Shown piece after piece: positions 8,823 through 19,008 of a stretch of DNA of 54,599 nt. The notes under the pieces are model-generated. The model saw only the letters and a program-made list of their open reading frames with translations, was not told the DNA's origin and did not search any database. Each line of letters opens with the position of its first letter. The stretch's first letter is position 1. Source of the stretch: Aggregatibacter actinomycetemcomitans (GTDB lineage: Bacteria > Pseudomonadota > Gammaproteobacteria > Enterobacterales > Pasteurellaceae); NCBI GenBank assembly GCA_017160915.1, contig JACAWG010000056.1:1-54599 (forward strand), read 5' to 3'. The translations under genes and the position numbers were made by a program.

Positions 8823-9530
8823 ATGCAAACACCACGAATTTTAATCGTTGAAGATGAAACGATCACCAGAAACACGCTAAAAAGTATTTTTGAAGCGGAA
8901 GGATATGACGTATTTGAAGCATCGGACGGTACGCAAATGCACCAAGTGCTGGATACCGAAGATATTCATTTAGTGATTATGGATATTAATTTGCCGGGCA
9001 AAAACGGCTTAATGCTTGCCCGTGAATTGCGTGAAAATGCGGACATCGCGCTGATGTTTTTAACCGGTCGCGATAACGAAGTGGATAAAATTCTAGGCCT
9101 AGAAATCGGTGCCGACGATTACATCACCAAACCTTTCAATCCGCGTGAATTAACGATTCGCGCCAGAAACCTGTTGCAGCGCACCATGCAGGAAAATCAA
9201 CGCGCGCACCATGTGGAACAATATAAATTTAACGGCTGGACGTTGGATTTAAACAGCCGCACGTTGGTTACGCCGGAAGGCGAGGAGCGCAAATTGCCGC
9301 GCAGTGAGTTCCGCGCTATGTTACATTTTTGCGAGAATCCGGGCAAAATTCAAACCCGTGAAGAATTATTGAAGAAAATGACCGGACGCGAACTCAAACC
9401 GCAGGATCGTACGGTGGATGTGACCATTCGTCGAATTCGCAAACATTTTGAGGATCATCACGACACGCCGGAAATCATCGCCACGATTCACGGCGAAGGT
9501 TATCGCTTCTGTGGTGACTTGGAATCCTAA
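8823..9530 (+). CDS. arcA: Aerobic respiration response regulator ArcA
   Basis: OmpR/PhoB-class response regulator of the ArcBA two-component system, which controls respiratory and central metabolism genes under low oxygen. The receiver domain contains the phosphoacceptor D54 in [12 protein letters not shown], and [14 protein letters not shown] precedes the linker. The C-terminal winged helix contains [18 protein letters not shown] and [15 protein letters not shown], nearly identical to E. coli ArcA. The 235-residue protein starts at the ATG at 8823 (MQTPRIL) behind AAGGA, rather than at the TTG two codons upstream. cydABX, later in this window, is a classic ArcA target in E. coli. Confidence 0.97.
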   Translation: MQTPRILIVEDETITRNTLKSIFEAEGYDVFEASDGTQMHQVLDTEDIHLVIMDINLPGKNGLMLARELRENADIALMFLTGRDNEVDKILGLEIGADDYITKPFNPRELTIRARNLLQRTMQENQRAHHVEQYKFNGWTLDLNSRTLVTPEGEERKLPRSEFRAMLHFCENPGKIQTREELLKKMTGRELKPQDRTVDVTIRRIRKHFEDHHDTPEIIATIHGEGYRFCGDLES

Positions 9531-9533
9531 AGG

Positions 9534-9563
9534 AAAATCAGCGCATTATGCGCTGATTTTTTT
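9534..9563 (+). terminator. Terminator of arcA
   Basis: AATCAGCGCA and TGCGCTGATT form a 10-bp stem with a 3-4 base loop, followed by a run of Ts, starting just after the arcA stop. Confidence 0.9.
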
Positions 9564-9573
9564 ATCCGAAAGC

Positions 9574-9621
9574 AAAAAAGTGCGGTCATAAAAAACAATG
9601 TTTTTTTCGACCGCACTTTTT
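9574..9621 (-). terminator. Inverted USS pair ending the opp operon
   Basis: AAAAAAGTGCGGTC (9574-9587) faces GACCGCACTTTTT (9609-9621). As RNA it folds into a stem with a T run in either direction, and it lies 4 bases past the oppF stop, so it probably terminates the opp transcript. Confidence 0.75.
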
Positions 9622-9625
9622 GTTG

Positions 9626-10624
9626 TTAAGAAACCTTCAAGCAGGCGACAAAATGGCTGTTGTTGTCGCTGTTGAACGCCGGTTTTTGTTGTGCGCAACC
9701 CTCATCGGCAAGCAGACAACGGGTGCGGAAAACACAGCCCGAAGGCGGATTAATCGGTGACGGCAGATCGCCCTCCAACAGCTGGATGGATTTATTGCGC
9801 TCCAGTTTCGGATCAGGAATCGGTACGGCAGACATCAAGGCTTTGGTGTATGGGTGTTTCGTGTGTTTGTACACTTCATCATCGGTGCCAAGTTCCATGG
9901 CATTTCCCAGATACATAACCAATACGCGATCGGAAATGTGTTTCACCACCGCCAGATCGTGGGCAATAAAAATGAGAGACAAGCCCATTTCCTTTTGCAG
10001 CGATTTCAGCAAATTCACCACTTGCGCCTGAATAGAAACGTCCAAGGCGGAAACCGGCTCATCGCAAATAATCATTTTCGGTTCGATAATTAATGCACGG
10101 GCAATACCGATACGTTGACATTGTCCGCCGGAAAATTCGTGCGGATAACGGTTGATCAGGTTCGGCAGCAAACCCACTTTTAACATCATTGCCTGTACTT
10201 TTTCTTTGACTTGCGCTTTACTCAAGTGCGGTTGATAAATTTTCAACGGTTCGGCAATAATTTCACCGATATTCATGCGCGGATTAAGGGATGCCAGCGG
10301 ATCCTGAAAAATCATCTGAATATCTTTACGGGTATTGTGCCATTGTTTTGCCGATTGATTTCGCAAGTCTTTGCCAAGCCACAGGATTTGCCCTTCGGAA
10401 GCCTCTACCAAGCCGATAATGGCGCGTGCCAGTGTGGATTTGCCGCAACCGGATTCGCCCACCACGCCGAGGGTTTCACCGGCGTAGAGTTTAAAGGACA
10501 CATCTTTCACCGCTTTTAGCGTCTGCGGTTTGGCAAAGAACAGGGATTTGTCGTTCTTAATTTTGAAGTTCACGCCGAGGTGATTCACTTCCAGCAATAA
10601 TTTTCTTTCTACTTGTTCGCTCAT
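9626..10624 (-). CDS. oppF: Oligopeptide ABC transporter ATP-binding protein OppF
   Basis: Cytoplasmic ATPase of the oligopeptide importer. It contains Walker [10 protein letters not shown], the signature [15 protein letters not shown] and Walker [13 protein letters not shown], then the oligopeptide/dipeptide C-terminal region with the cysteine-rich [15 protein letters not shown] (a 4Fe-4S-type motif known in this family). The start at 10624 (MSEQVERK) overlaps the oppD stop by ATGA with GGAGGA upstream; the longer in-frame start is rejected. It is the last gene of oppABCDF. Confidence 0.96.
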   Translation of the reverse strand: MSEQVERKLLLEVNHLGVNFKIKNDKSLFFAKPQTLKAVKDVSFKLYAGETLGVVGESGCGKSTLARAIIGLVEASEGQILWLGKDLRNQSAKQWHNTRKDIQMIFQDPLASLNPRMNIGEIIAEPLKIYQPHLSKAQVKEKVQAMMLKVGLLPNLINRYPHEFSGGQCQRIGIARALIIEPKMIICDEPVSALDVSIQAQVVNLLKSLQKEMGLSLIFIAHDLAVVKHISDRVLVMYLGNAMELGTDDEVYKHTKHPYTKALMSAVPIPDPKLERNKSIQLLEGDLPSPINPPSGCVFRTRCLLADEGCAQQKPAFNSDNNSHFVACLKVS

Positions 10625-11604
10625 AGGGCAAATTCCTCCGCAGACAGCCAGCAATTTCTGAGCCGTCCGTCATGAAGTGCGGTCAGTTTTGGCGGCGTTT
10701 TTTGGCATTGCTCGGAAGCGAATCGACAACGCGGTGAAAACGGGCAACCTTGCGGTAAATGCAACAGATTCGGCGGGTTACCGGGAATGGTGACCAAATG
10801 TTCTTCGTCCATATCCAGGCGCGGGATAGCGTCCATTAAGCCGATGGAATAAGGATGGGTCGGCTGATAGAAAATCTGTTCCGCATTGCCGTATTCCATG
10901 GTACGACCGGCATACATCACCAGCACATGATCACAAATGCCCGCCACCACGCCGAGATCGTGGGTAATCATAATAATCGCCGTATTGAACTCATGTTTCA
11001 GCTCGTTTAGCAAGGTCATGATTTGCGCTTGTACGGTCACGTCCAGGGCAGTGGTCGGCTCGTCGGCAATTAACAGCTTTGGACGACATAACAGCGCCAT
11101 GGCGATCATGACCCGTTGACGCATACCGCCGGAGAATTCGTGGGGATACATCCCCATGCGTTTCTTGGCTTCCGGCATTTTTACCGCATCCAGCATCTTC
11201 ACCGATTCGTTAAAGGCGGTCTGTTTGTCGTGACCTTTGTGCAGCATTAACACTTCCATAAGCTGCTCGCCGATTTTCATATAAGGATTCAGCGACGTCA
11301 TGGGATCCTGGAAAATCATGGAAATTTGTTCCGCGCGGATCTTGTTCAGTTGTGCTGTTGGCAAATTGACCAACTGAACTCCGTCAAATAACGCGGAACC
11401 GGAAACCTCGCCGTTGGGCGCGAGTAAACCCATGAGGGCAAAAGCGGTTTGCGATTTACCGGAGCCGGATTCGCCCACAATGCCAAGAGTGTGTCCGGCA
11501 TCCAACGTGAAATTTAAATCGTTGACGGCGGTCACAATGCCGTCCGGGGTTTTAAAACTGACATGCAAATTTTGCACATCCAATAAGTGCGTTGAGTTTG
11601 TCAT
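10621..11604 (-). CDS. oppD: Oligopeptide ABC transporter ATP-binding protein OppD
   Basis: Second ATPase of the Opp importer, 327 residues, paired with OppF. Walker A is GESGSGKSQ, the signature FSGGMRQRVMIAMAL and Walker B LLIADEPTTALD. The C-terminal GCPFSPRCRFASEQC is the cysteine cluster of OppD/DppD proteins. The start follows AGGAG and lies 9 bases after oppC; the 3' end overlaps oppF by 4 bases, suggesting translational coupling. A USS lies inside the coding sequence near 10675. Confidence 0.96.
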   Translation of the reverse strand: MTNSTHLLDVQNLHVSFKTPDGIVTAVNDLNFTLDAGHTLGIVGESGSGKSQTAFALMGLLAPNGEVSGSALFDGVQLVNLPTAQLNKIRAEQISMIFQDPMTSLNPYMKIGEQLMEVLMLHKGHDKQTAFNESVKMLDAVKMPEAKKRMGMYPHEFSGGMRQRVMIAMALLCRPKLLIADEPTTALDVTVQAQIMTLLNELKHEFNTAIIMITHDLGVVAGICDHVLVMYAGRTMEYGNAEQIFYQPTHPYSIGLMDAIPRLDMDEEHLVTIPGNPPNLLHLPQGCPFSPRCRFASEQCQKTPPKLTALHDGRLRNCWLSAEEFAL

Positions 11605-11613
11605 TATCAGCTC

Positions 11614-12552
11614 CTAGCGGTCTTTCGGATCGAGCGCGTCGCGCAACCCGTCACCGATAAAGTTAAAGCAAAAAAGGGTTAAACAAAGGAAGAACGCCGG
11701 GAAAATCAGCAACCAAGGGGACACCTCCATTTGTGCGGCGCCGTCGCTTAATAACGCGCCCCAGCTACTCATGGGTTCTTGCGTACCCAAGCCTAAAAAG
11801 CTCAAAAAGGATTCGAACAAAATGAAGCCCGGCACTTCAAGAGAGGCATAAACAGCCACTAAACCCAAGACATTCGGAATGATGTGTTTAAAAATGATTT
11901 GACGACGAGGCACGCCGCACACAATCGCCGCTTCCACAAATTCTTTGTTTTTCAGGCTGAGGGTCTGCCCGCGTACGATACGCGCCAAACCGAGCCAGGC
12001 AATGGCGCCGATTGCCACGAAAATCAGGAAAATATTTTGTCCGAACAAGGTTACCAATAAGATGACGAAAAACATGAACGGAAAAGAGCTTAAAATCTCC
12101 AGAAGACGCATCATTACCATGTCGATTTTACCGCCGAAATAGCCGGAAATCGCGCCGTAAATGGTGCCGATTAAGACGGAAATCAGCGCGCCGGCAATGC
12201 CCACCATTAAGGAGATACGCCCACCGATGGCGGTACGCACCAGAAGATCGCGACCGGAGGAATCCGTGCCGAAGAAATGGTAGCCTTCCAGCGTCGGTGC
12301 CACGCCCATCATGTTCCAGTCGGTGTCTTCATACGTAAAGGGAAAGGCGAGGGGGGCGAAGGTGATGAAAAGCACGATGACGCCCAACATGATTAAACTG
12401 ACTACCGCCGCTTTATTGCGGAAGAAACGCCGTTTGGCATCCTGCCACAGACTACGTCCTTCCAGTTGCATTTCATCTATGCGTTCCGCAAGTTGTTCAA
12501 CAAATTCGGTATTTTTTTGATTTATTGGTTTTACACCATCATTTTTCGTCAT
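11614..12552 (-). CDS. oppC: Oligopeptide ABC transporter permease OppC
   Basis: Inner-membrane permease of the Opp importer, 312 residues, with six membrane helices and the BPD-transport EAA loop (EAAIVCGVPRRQIIFKHIIP) that contacts the ATPases. A long N-terminal cytoplasmic stretch (about 50 residues) precedes the first helix, as in E. coli OppC. It lies 9 bases downstream of oppB. Confidence 0.95.
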   Translation of the reverse strand: MTKNDGVKPINQKNTEFVEQLAERIDEMQLEGRSLWQDAKRRFFRNKAAVVSLIMLGVIVLFITFAPLAFPFTYEDTDWNMMGVAPTLEGYHFFGTDSSGRDLLVRTAIGGRISLMVGIAGALISVLIGTIYGAISGYFGGKIDMVMMRLLEILSSFPFMFFVILLVTLFGQNIFLIFVAIGAIAWLGLARIVRGQTLSLKNKEFVEAAIVCGVPRRQIIFKHIIPNVLGLVAVYASLEVPGFILFESFLSFLGLGTQEPMSSWGALLSDGAAQMEVSPWLLIFPAFFLCLTLFCFNFIGDGLRDALDPKDR

Positions 12553-12561
12553 GTTACTTCC

Positions 12562-13482
12562 TTAATAACGAATTTTCGGATCAATCACGGCGTATAAAAT
12601 ATCCACCACGGCGTTAAAGACGATGGTCAGCGTGCCGACCAAAATCGTGAGGCTTAACACGAGGGAATAATCACGATTAAGCGCGCCGTTGACAAAAAGT
12701 TTGCCCATGCCCGGTAAACCGAACACGGTTTCGATCACCATGGAGCCGGTAATAATGCCCACAAATGCCGGACCTAAATAGGTAATCACCGGTAACAGTG
12801 CGGGGCGCAACGCGTGCTTTAAGATAATGCGTGAAGTGGACAAGCCTTTTGCCTTGGCGGTACGAATAAAATTGGAGTGCAACACTTCGATCATGGAGCC
12901 GCGCATAATCCGCGCAATGCCCGCCACATAGCCGATGGTTAAGGATGCCACCGGCAACAGAATGTAGGTCAATGCGCCTTCATTCCAACCGCCCGCCGGC
13001 AGCCAGCCCAGGGTAATGGCAAACAACAGCACCAATAAGGGCGCGAAAACAAAGCTCGGCATGATTACGCCCACCATGGAACAGCTCATCAGAATGTAAT
13101 CCCACCTGCTGTTTTGGTTCAGGGCGGCGAGCGTGCCCGCGGCAACACCCAGAGTTACGGCAAAGAAAAAGGCAATGGTGCCGAGTTTCAGCGAAACGGG
13201 AAAGGCGGAAGCAATCAGGTTATTTACGGACTGATCTTTATATTTAAAAGACGGACCGAAATCTCCTTTTGCCAGGTTTTTTAAATATAAAAAATACTGT
13301 GTATGCAGCGGCTCGTTTAGGTGATATTTGGCTTCAATGTTTGCCATCACTTCAGGCGGATAAGCGCGTTCCGAGGTAAACGGGCTGCCCGGCGCCAAGC
13401 GCATAAGAAAAAAAGAAAAGGTAATCAGAACAAATAATGTAGGTATCGCTTCCAACACGCGTTTTAAGATGAACTTAAACAT
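12562..13482 (-). CDS. oppB: Oligopeptide ABC transporter permease OppB
   Basis: The 306-residue partner permease of OppC. The N-terminus MFKFILKRVLEAIPTLFVLI is typical of OppB/DppB, followed by a large periplasmic loop, and the EAA loop is in RTAKAKGLSTSRIILKHALR. It is separated from oppA by 102 bases that hold an inverted USS hairpin, so distal genes are probably expressed at a lower level than oppA. Confidence 0.95.
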   Translation of the reverse strand: MFKFILKRVLEAIPTLFVLITFSFFLMRLAPGSPFTSERAYPPEVMANIEAKYHLNEPLHTQYFLYLKNLAKGDFGPSFKYKDQSVNNLIASAFPVSLKLGTIAFFFAVTLGVAAGTLAALNQNSRWDYILMSCSMVGVIMPSFVFAPLLVLLFAITLGWLPAGGWNEGALTYILLPVASLTIGYVAGIARIMRGSMIEVLHSNFIRTAKAKGLSTSRIILKHALRPALLPVITYLGPAFVGIITGSMVIETVFGLPGMGKLFVNGALNRDYSLVLSLTILVGTLTIVFNAVVDILYAVIDPKIRY

Positions 13483-13537
13483 GAAATTGTCCCCAACGTA
13501 TTGATAAAATACGGACGTAAAAGCAAAAAATAAGAAT

Positions 13538-13582
13538 AAAGTGCGGTCAAAAAATCCATCGAATTTTCCGACCGCACTTTTT
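13538..13582 (-). terminator. Inverted USS hairpin between oppA and oppB
   Basis: AAAGTGCGGTC (13538-13548) and GACCGCACTTT (13570-13580) can pair as RNA with flanking A/T runs. Its position right after oppA resembles the attenuating hairpin between oppA and oppB of enterobacteria, letting some transcription continue into oppBCDF. Confidence 0.6.
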
Positions 13583-13584
13583 GA

Positions 13585-15210
13585 TTAATGTTTAATAATA
13601 TAAAGGTTGCGTAACAAGATGTTATCTTGCGGATCTTTGCCGGTGTAGCCTTTCACATAAGGTTTCACTAAGCGCGGATTCACATAGTTATATACCGGAA
13701 TCACGGCGAAATCATTTGCCAGAATTTCTTCGGCTTTGGCATAGGCTTGCGCACGCCCTTTTTCATCGGTAGCAAGGTAAGAATCGGCAATGGCTTTGTC
13801 GTATTCTACATTATTGTATTTGGCGGTGTTGTTACTGGAATTGGATAAGAAATAGTTACCGAAGGTGCTGGCTTGGTTGTAGTCCGCATTCCAACCGGCG
13901 CGCGCGACGTCATAACGTTGTCCGCGACGGTTATCGATATAGGTTTTCCATTCCTGATTTTCCAGTTTGACATCCACCAACCCTTTTGTATTGGCTTTCC
14001 ACATAGAGGCGGCGGCGATCGCCACTTTTTTATGGTTTTCATTAGTGTTGTAAAGAATGGTGAATTTCAGCGGATTCGCTTTGCTGAATCCGGCTTCTTC
14101 CAACAACTTAATGGCTTCTTCGTTGCGTTGCGCCATCGGTTCTTTGCTGTAAGCCGGTTGTTGAATCAGCTCGCCTTCGCTAATGTAGGTCGGCGTAAAC
14201 ACATAGGTCGGAGTTTGACCTTGTCCCAGCACTTTATCGGTAATCACATGACGATCTAAGGCTAAATTTAATGCTTTTCTCACGCGAATGTCGTTAAACG
14301 GTGCCTTCGTGTGATTGATTTCATATAAATAGGTGGCAAGAGTTCTGGCGGTAAACACTTCGTCCGGAATATCTTTTTTCAATTTGGCGAATTGCTCCGG
14401 CGGAAGGGCGTAGTTGGTGATGTCCAAATCGCCTGCGCGATAACGCGCCACATCGGTACTGGAATTCTCAATGGCTAAGAAAGTGGCGTTGTTAATTTGT
14501 GTTTCTTTGTCGTTCCAATATTGCGGATTGCGCTCAAATTCGATTTTTTCGTTAATCACATGATTTTTTAATTTATAGGCGCCGTTACCGACGATATTGT
14601 CTTTTTTCACCCAATCGTCACCGAATTTTTCCACGACTTTTTGTGGCAACGGCAACAAGGATTGGTGGGTTGTCAAACCAACCGCGTAAGGCACCGGGTT
14701 TGTGGTGTGAACGACGAAAGTGTGATCGTCTTTGGCTTCTACGCCAAGTTCTTCCGGTTTTTTCTTGCCGTCAATAATGTCTTGTGCGTTTTCAACTTGC
14801 AGATAATCCAGGAAACTGGCGTAAGGCGAAGCGGTTGCAGGGGTTACCAGGCGACGCTAGGCAAAGACGAAATCATTTGCCGTAACAGGTTCGCCGTTTG
14901 ACCATTTGGCGTCTTTGCGCAGGTGGAATGTCCAGGTTTTGTAATCGGGCGTGTTTTCCCAGCTTTCCGCCACCCCCGGAATTAAATTGCCGTCGGGATC
15001 GGTAGTGACCAAGCCTTCAAATAATTGGTAAGCCACTTCCGCCTCCGGGAGTCCCTCGGTTTTGTGCGGGTCAAAACTTTGTGGCTCGGAGCCGTTATTG
15101 ATCACGATATTCTGTGTTTCTGCGAGCTGTGTTCCTTCAGGTACTTTGGCGGCATAAACGCTGCAAGACAACGCGAGCGCAATGGCTGAGACAAGTAATT
15201 TTTGTTGCAT
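13585..15210 (-). pseudogene. oppA: Oligopeptide-binding protein OppA, interrupted by one amber codon
   Basis: Periplasmic peptide-binding protein of the Opp importer. One continuous frame of 542 codons encodes the full family length, with a signal peptide (MQQKLLVSAIALALSCSVYA) and a C-terminus (NLYIIKH) like E. coli OppA. Codon 118 (14857-14859) is TAG. Family members have tryptophan there (FVYSWQR in E. coli; here FVFA-stop-RRL), so TGG to TAG is the only lesion; the 54 codons after it are open and conserved. If real, the product stops after about 117 residues and peptide binding is lost unless the codon is suppressed. The alternative is a sequencing error or a strain polymorphism. The downstream permease and ATPase genes are intact. 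Confidence 0.9.
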
Positions 15211-15259
15211 TTGAATCTCCTTGTTATGAGCAATGAATTATCGTAAACATCTGAAAAAT

Positions 15260-15300
15260 GATTTATCGCAAAATAATTATTTTGTAAAGATTAATTAACA
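15260..15300 (-). promoter_or_regulatory. oppA promoter region with palindrome and ArcA-like site
   Basis: On the minus strand, TTTACA (15288-15283), a 17-base spacer and TAAATC (15265-15260) could form the promoter. A perfect 16-base palindrome CAAAATAATTATTTTG (15269-15284) fills the spacer, and TGTTAATTAA (15300-15291), matching the ArcA core motif, abuts the -35. Predictions only. Confidence 0.35.
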
Positions 15301-15369
15301 AAAAAGGCGGATTTATTTGTTTTGCCACAAAAAAAGAAGAAATAAACAAGAAAAATTGCATTTTGTTTA

Positions 15370-15401
15370 AAAAGAAAAAATCCCGCGTTTTAGGCGGGAT
15401 T
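15370..15401 (-). terminator. Terminator of ubiD
   Basis: On the minus strand AATCCCGC and GCGGGATT form an 8-bp stem around a 7-base loop, followed by TTTTTTCTTTTT. It lies 20 bases after the ubiD stop. Confidence 0.9.
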
Positions 15402-15420
15402 GAATTGAGAATTCGTGATG

Positions 15421-16893
15421 TTATTCCAGGATATTCAAACTCTGCCAGATTTCATCGACACGTTTGACAACCTCGGGATCTTTTTTAATCGGCGTGCCCC
15501 ATTCCCGTTGGGTTTCGCCCTGCCATTTGTTGGTGGCGTCCAATCCCATTTTTGAACCCAAACCGGCAACCGGCGAAGCAAAATCCAAATAATCAATCGG
15601 CGTATGTTCAATGAGCGTGGTATCACGGGCGGGATCGCAGCGGGTGGTGATTGCCCAAATGACATCTTTCCAGTCGCGAATATTCACGTCTTCATCGCAC
15701 ACGATGACAAATTTTGTGTACATAAATTGGCGCAGGAAAGACCAAATCCCCATCATCACGCGCTTGGCATGACCGGCGTATTGTTTTTTAATCGACACCA
15801 CGGCAAGGCGATAAGAACAGCCTTCCGGCGGCAAATAAAAATCCACGATTTCGGGAAATTGTTTCTGCAAAATCGGAATAAAGACTTCATTTAACGCTTC
15901 GCCGAGCACCGCCGGTTCATCGGGCGGACGTCCGGTGTAAGTAGAATGGTAAATCGGATCTTTACGCATGGTGATGTGTGTCACGGTAAAGACCGGAAAA
16001 TATTCCTGTTCGTTGTAATAGCCGGTGTGATCGCCGTAAGGCCCTTCAAGTGCGGTCTCTTGGGGATCAATATAACCTTCCAGCACGATTTCCGCGCCCG
16101 CCGGCACTTCCAAATCATTGCTCACGGATTTCACCACTTCCGTTTTATTGCCGCGTAACAAGCCTGCAAAAGCATATTCCGACAAGCTGTCGGGAATCGG
16201 CGTGACGGCGGCTAAAATGGTGGCGGGATCGGCGCCTAATGCCACGGAAACGGGAAACGGTTCGTTCGGGTGTGTTTGTTGCCATTCCTGAAAATCCAGC
16301 GCGCCGCCACGATGGGAAAGCCAGCGCATAATCAATTTATTTTTGCCGATTAGTTGCTGACGATAAATGCCCAGATTTTGGCGTTTTTTATGCGGACCTT
16401 TGGTGATGGTCAACCCCCAGGTGACAAGAGGCGCAACGTCGTCTTTCCAACAGTGCATGATCGGCAGTTTATATAAATCCACGTCCTCGTCGCTTAACAC
16501 AATTTGCTGGCAATCCGCTTTATTTAGCGATTTGGTGGGCATATTCAGTACTTGCTTATATTGCGGTAGCACTTGCCACAATTCTTTGAAGCCCTTCGGC
16601 GGTTCGGGTTCTTTTAAAAAAGCCAGTAATTTCCCCACATCACGCAGGGCGGAAACATTTTCTTGCCCCATGCCCAGCGCCACTCTTTTGGGAGTCCCGA
16701 AAAGGTTACACAAGACCGGAATATCAAACCCTTTCGGATTCTCAAACAGCAGAGCAGGGCCACCGGCGCGTAAAGTGCGGTCGGAAATTTCGGTCATTTC
16801 CAAATAAGGATCGATTTCCTGTGTAATGCGTTTGAGCTCCCCTTGGCTTTCCAACAGCGCAAGAAAATCACGTAAGTCGTTATATTTCATCAT
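15421..16893 (-). CDS. ubiD: 3-octaprenyl-4-hydroxybenzoate decarboxylase UbiD
   Basis: Prenyl-FMN-dependent decarboxylase of ubiquinone synthesis that removes the carboxyl group of 3-polyprenyl-4-hydroxybenzoate; it needs the UbiX cofactor. The 490-residue protein aligns through its length with E. coli Ubi[10 protein letters not shown] at the start, [32 protein letters not shown], and [12 protein letters not shown] with the conserved active-site acids. Two adjacent ATGs (16893, 16890) are possible starts; I give the first. It is divergent from smpB. Confidence 0.95.
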   Translation of the reverse strand: MMKYNDLRDFLALLESQGELKRITQEIDPYLEMTEISDRTLRAGGPALLFENPKGFDIPVLCNLFGTPKRVALGMGQENVSALRDVGKLLAFLKEPEPPKGFKELWQVLPQYKQVLNMPTKSLNKADCQQIVLSDEDVDLYKLPIMHCWKDDVAPLVTWGLTITKGPHKKRQNLGIYRQQLIGKNKLIMRWLSHRGGALDFQEWQQTHPNEPFPVSVALGADPATILAAVTPIPDSLSEYAFAGLLRGNKTEVVKSVSNDLEVPAGAEIVLEGYIDPQETALEGPYGDHTGYYNEQEYFPVFTVTHITMRKDPIYHSTYTGRPPDEPAVLGEALNEVFIPILQKQFPEIVDFYLPPEGCSYRLAVVSIKKQYAGHAKRVMMGIWSFLRQFMYTKFVIVCDEDVNIRDWKDVIWAITTRCDPARDTTLIEHTPIDYLDFASPVAGLGSKMGLDATNKWQGETQREWGTPIKKDPEVVKRVDEIWQSLNILE

Positions 16894-16945
16894 GTAACCC
16901 GTTATTACCAATAATGGGCGCTATGTTATAGCAATCCGGCGGGTT

Positions 16946-16974
16946 TTGCTATCTTTGTGCGGATTCGGTAGAAT
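16946..16974 (+). promoter_or_regulatory. smpB promoter
   Basis: TTGCTA (16946-16951), a 17-base spacer and TAGAAT (16969-16974), about 27 bases before the smpB start. Good match to sigma-70 spacing and hexamers. Confidence 0.6.
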
Positions 16975-17007
16975 GAGCGCCAATTTATTTTTCATTTCCA
17001 ACAGATT

Positions 17008-17490
17008 ATGACCAAGAAAAAAGTAAAACCCGGTTCCAACACGATTGCGCTGAATAAACGCGCCAGACACGATTATTTTATTGAAGATGAAATTGAAGCC
17101 GGTCTTGAATTGCAAGGCTGGGAAGTCAAATCCATGCGTGCAGGCAAAGCCAATTTGAGTGACAGTTATGTGATTTTCAAAAACGGTGAGGCTTTCTTAT
17201 TCGGCGCAACCATTCAACCTTTAAGCGTGGCATCAACGCACATTGTGTGCGACCCGACCCGCACCCGCAAATTATTGCTTAACCAGCGTGAACTGGATTC
17301 CTTATTCGGCAAAGCAAACCGTGACGGATTCACCCTGATCGCCCTTTCCCTCTATTGGAAAGGCGCGTGGGCGAAAGTCAAAATCGGCTTGGCAAAAGGG
17401 AAAAAACAACAGGACAAGCGGGAAGACATCAAAGAACGTGAATGGAAAGTGGCAAAAGAACGCATTATGAAAAACGCTCGGAAAGGGTAG
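17008..17490 (+). CDS. smpB: SsrA-binding protein SmpB
   Basis: Small RNA-binding protein that delivers tmRNA to stalled ribosomes for trans-translation. At 160 residues it has the usual length. Diagnostic segments are [36 protein letters not shown] and the basic C-terminal tail [18 protein letters not shown]. The start at 17008 fits the family N-terminus ([16 protein letters not shown]). The tmRNA gene itself is not in the window. Confidence 0.96.
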   Translation: MTKKKVKPGSNTIALNKRARHDYFIEDEIEAGLELQGWEVKSMRAGKANLSDSYVIFKNGEAFLFGATIQPLSVASTHIVCDPTRTRKLLLNQRELDSLFGKANRDGFTLIALSLYWKGAWAKVKIGLAKGKKQQDKREDIKEREWKVAKERIMKNARKG

Positions 17491-17498
17491 CGGATAGT

Positions 17499-17685
17499 AA
17501 AAAGTGCGGTTAAAATTTTAAATGTTTTCAGAATTATTGGCATTTATACAAGACGGTTGCTGAGCTTGTCGAAGCATTAGTCTTGTCGCACTAGGGGCTT
17601 GAAATTACTCATGGTTCGACAGGCTCACCAACCGTAATTCCAGCTTTTCCCCTTGAAAACACCTAAAATTTTGACCGCACTTTTT
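17499..17685. repeat. Nested double inverted repeat between smpB and obgE
   Basis: Two inverted repeats are nested. The outer arms, 17499-17529 and 17655-17685, are 31 bases each, match at 28 positions, and each contains a USS plus flanking bases. The inner arms, 17553-17573 and 17615-17635, are 21 bases, match at 19 positions, and carry the motif TTCGACAGGCTCA/TGAGCTTGTCGAA, which I recognise as a dispersed intergenic repeat seen in many bacterial genomes. It lies between convergent genes, so it can serve as a two-way terminator. Confidence 0.8.
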
Positions 17686-17704
17686 GTTGATTTATTTTCC
17701 TTGC

Positions 17705-18895
<1,191 letters not shown>

Positions 18896-18970
18896 TTAGG
18901 TTATTTTTAAATCGACGTATTTTATCAGAATATGGGGATAAGTTCGCTAAATAAAAGAAAGAGGGGAATA

Positions 18971-18995
18971 AAAAACCGGCGGAAAGCCGGTTTTT
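18971..18995 (-). terminator. Terminator after the siderophore receptor
   Basis: AAAAACCGGC (18971-18980) pairs with GCCGGTTTTT (18986-18995) around a 5-base loop, 13 bases past the receptor stop. A strong intrinsic terminator separates the receptor from obgE. Confidence 0.92.
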
Positions 18996-19008
18996 CTGGT
19001 TGATGAGA

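Noticed and set aside
13585-14694. The downstream part of oppA as a separate 369-residue gene starting at 14694.
   Set aside because: Its start is a GTG inside the conserved OppA sequence with no RBS, and the frame runs open upstream to the amber codon. It is the broken part of oppA.
17595-17635. A stretch resembling the 5' end of tmRNA (GGGGCTTGAA followed by GGTTCGACAGG) downstream of smpB, where E. coli has ssrA.
   Set aside because: There is no room for a tmRNA before obgE, no tag reading frame and no tRNA-like 3' domain; the motif is explained by the inner inverted repeat.
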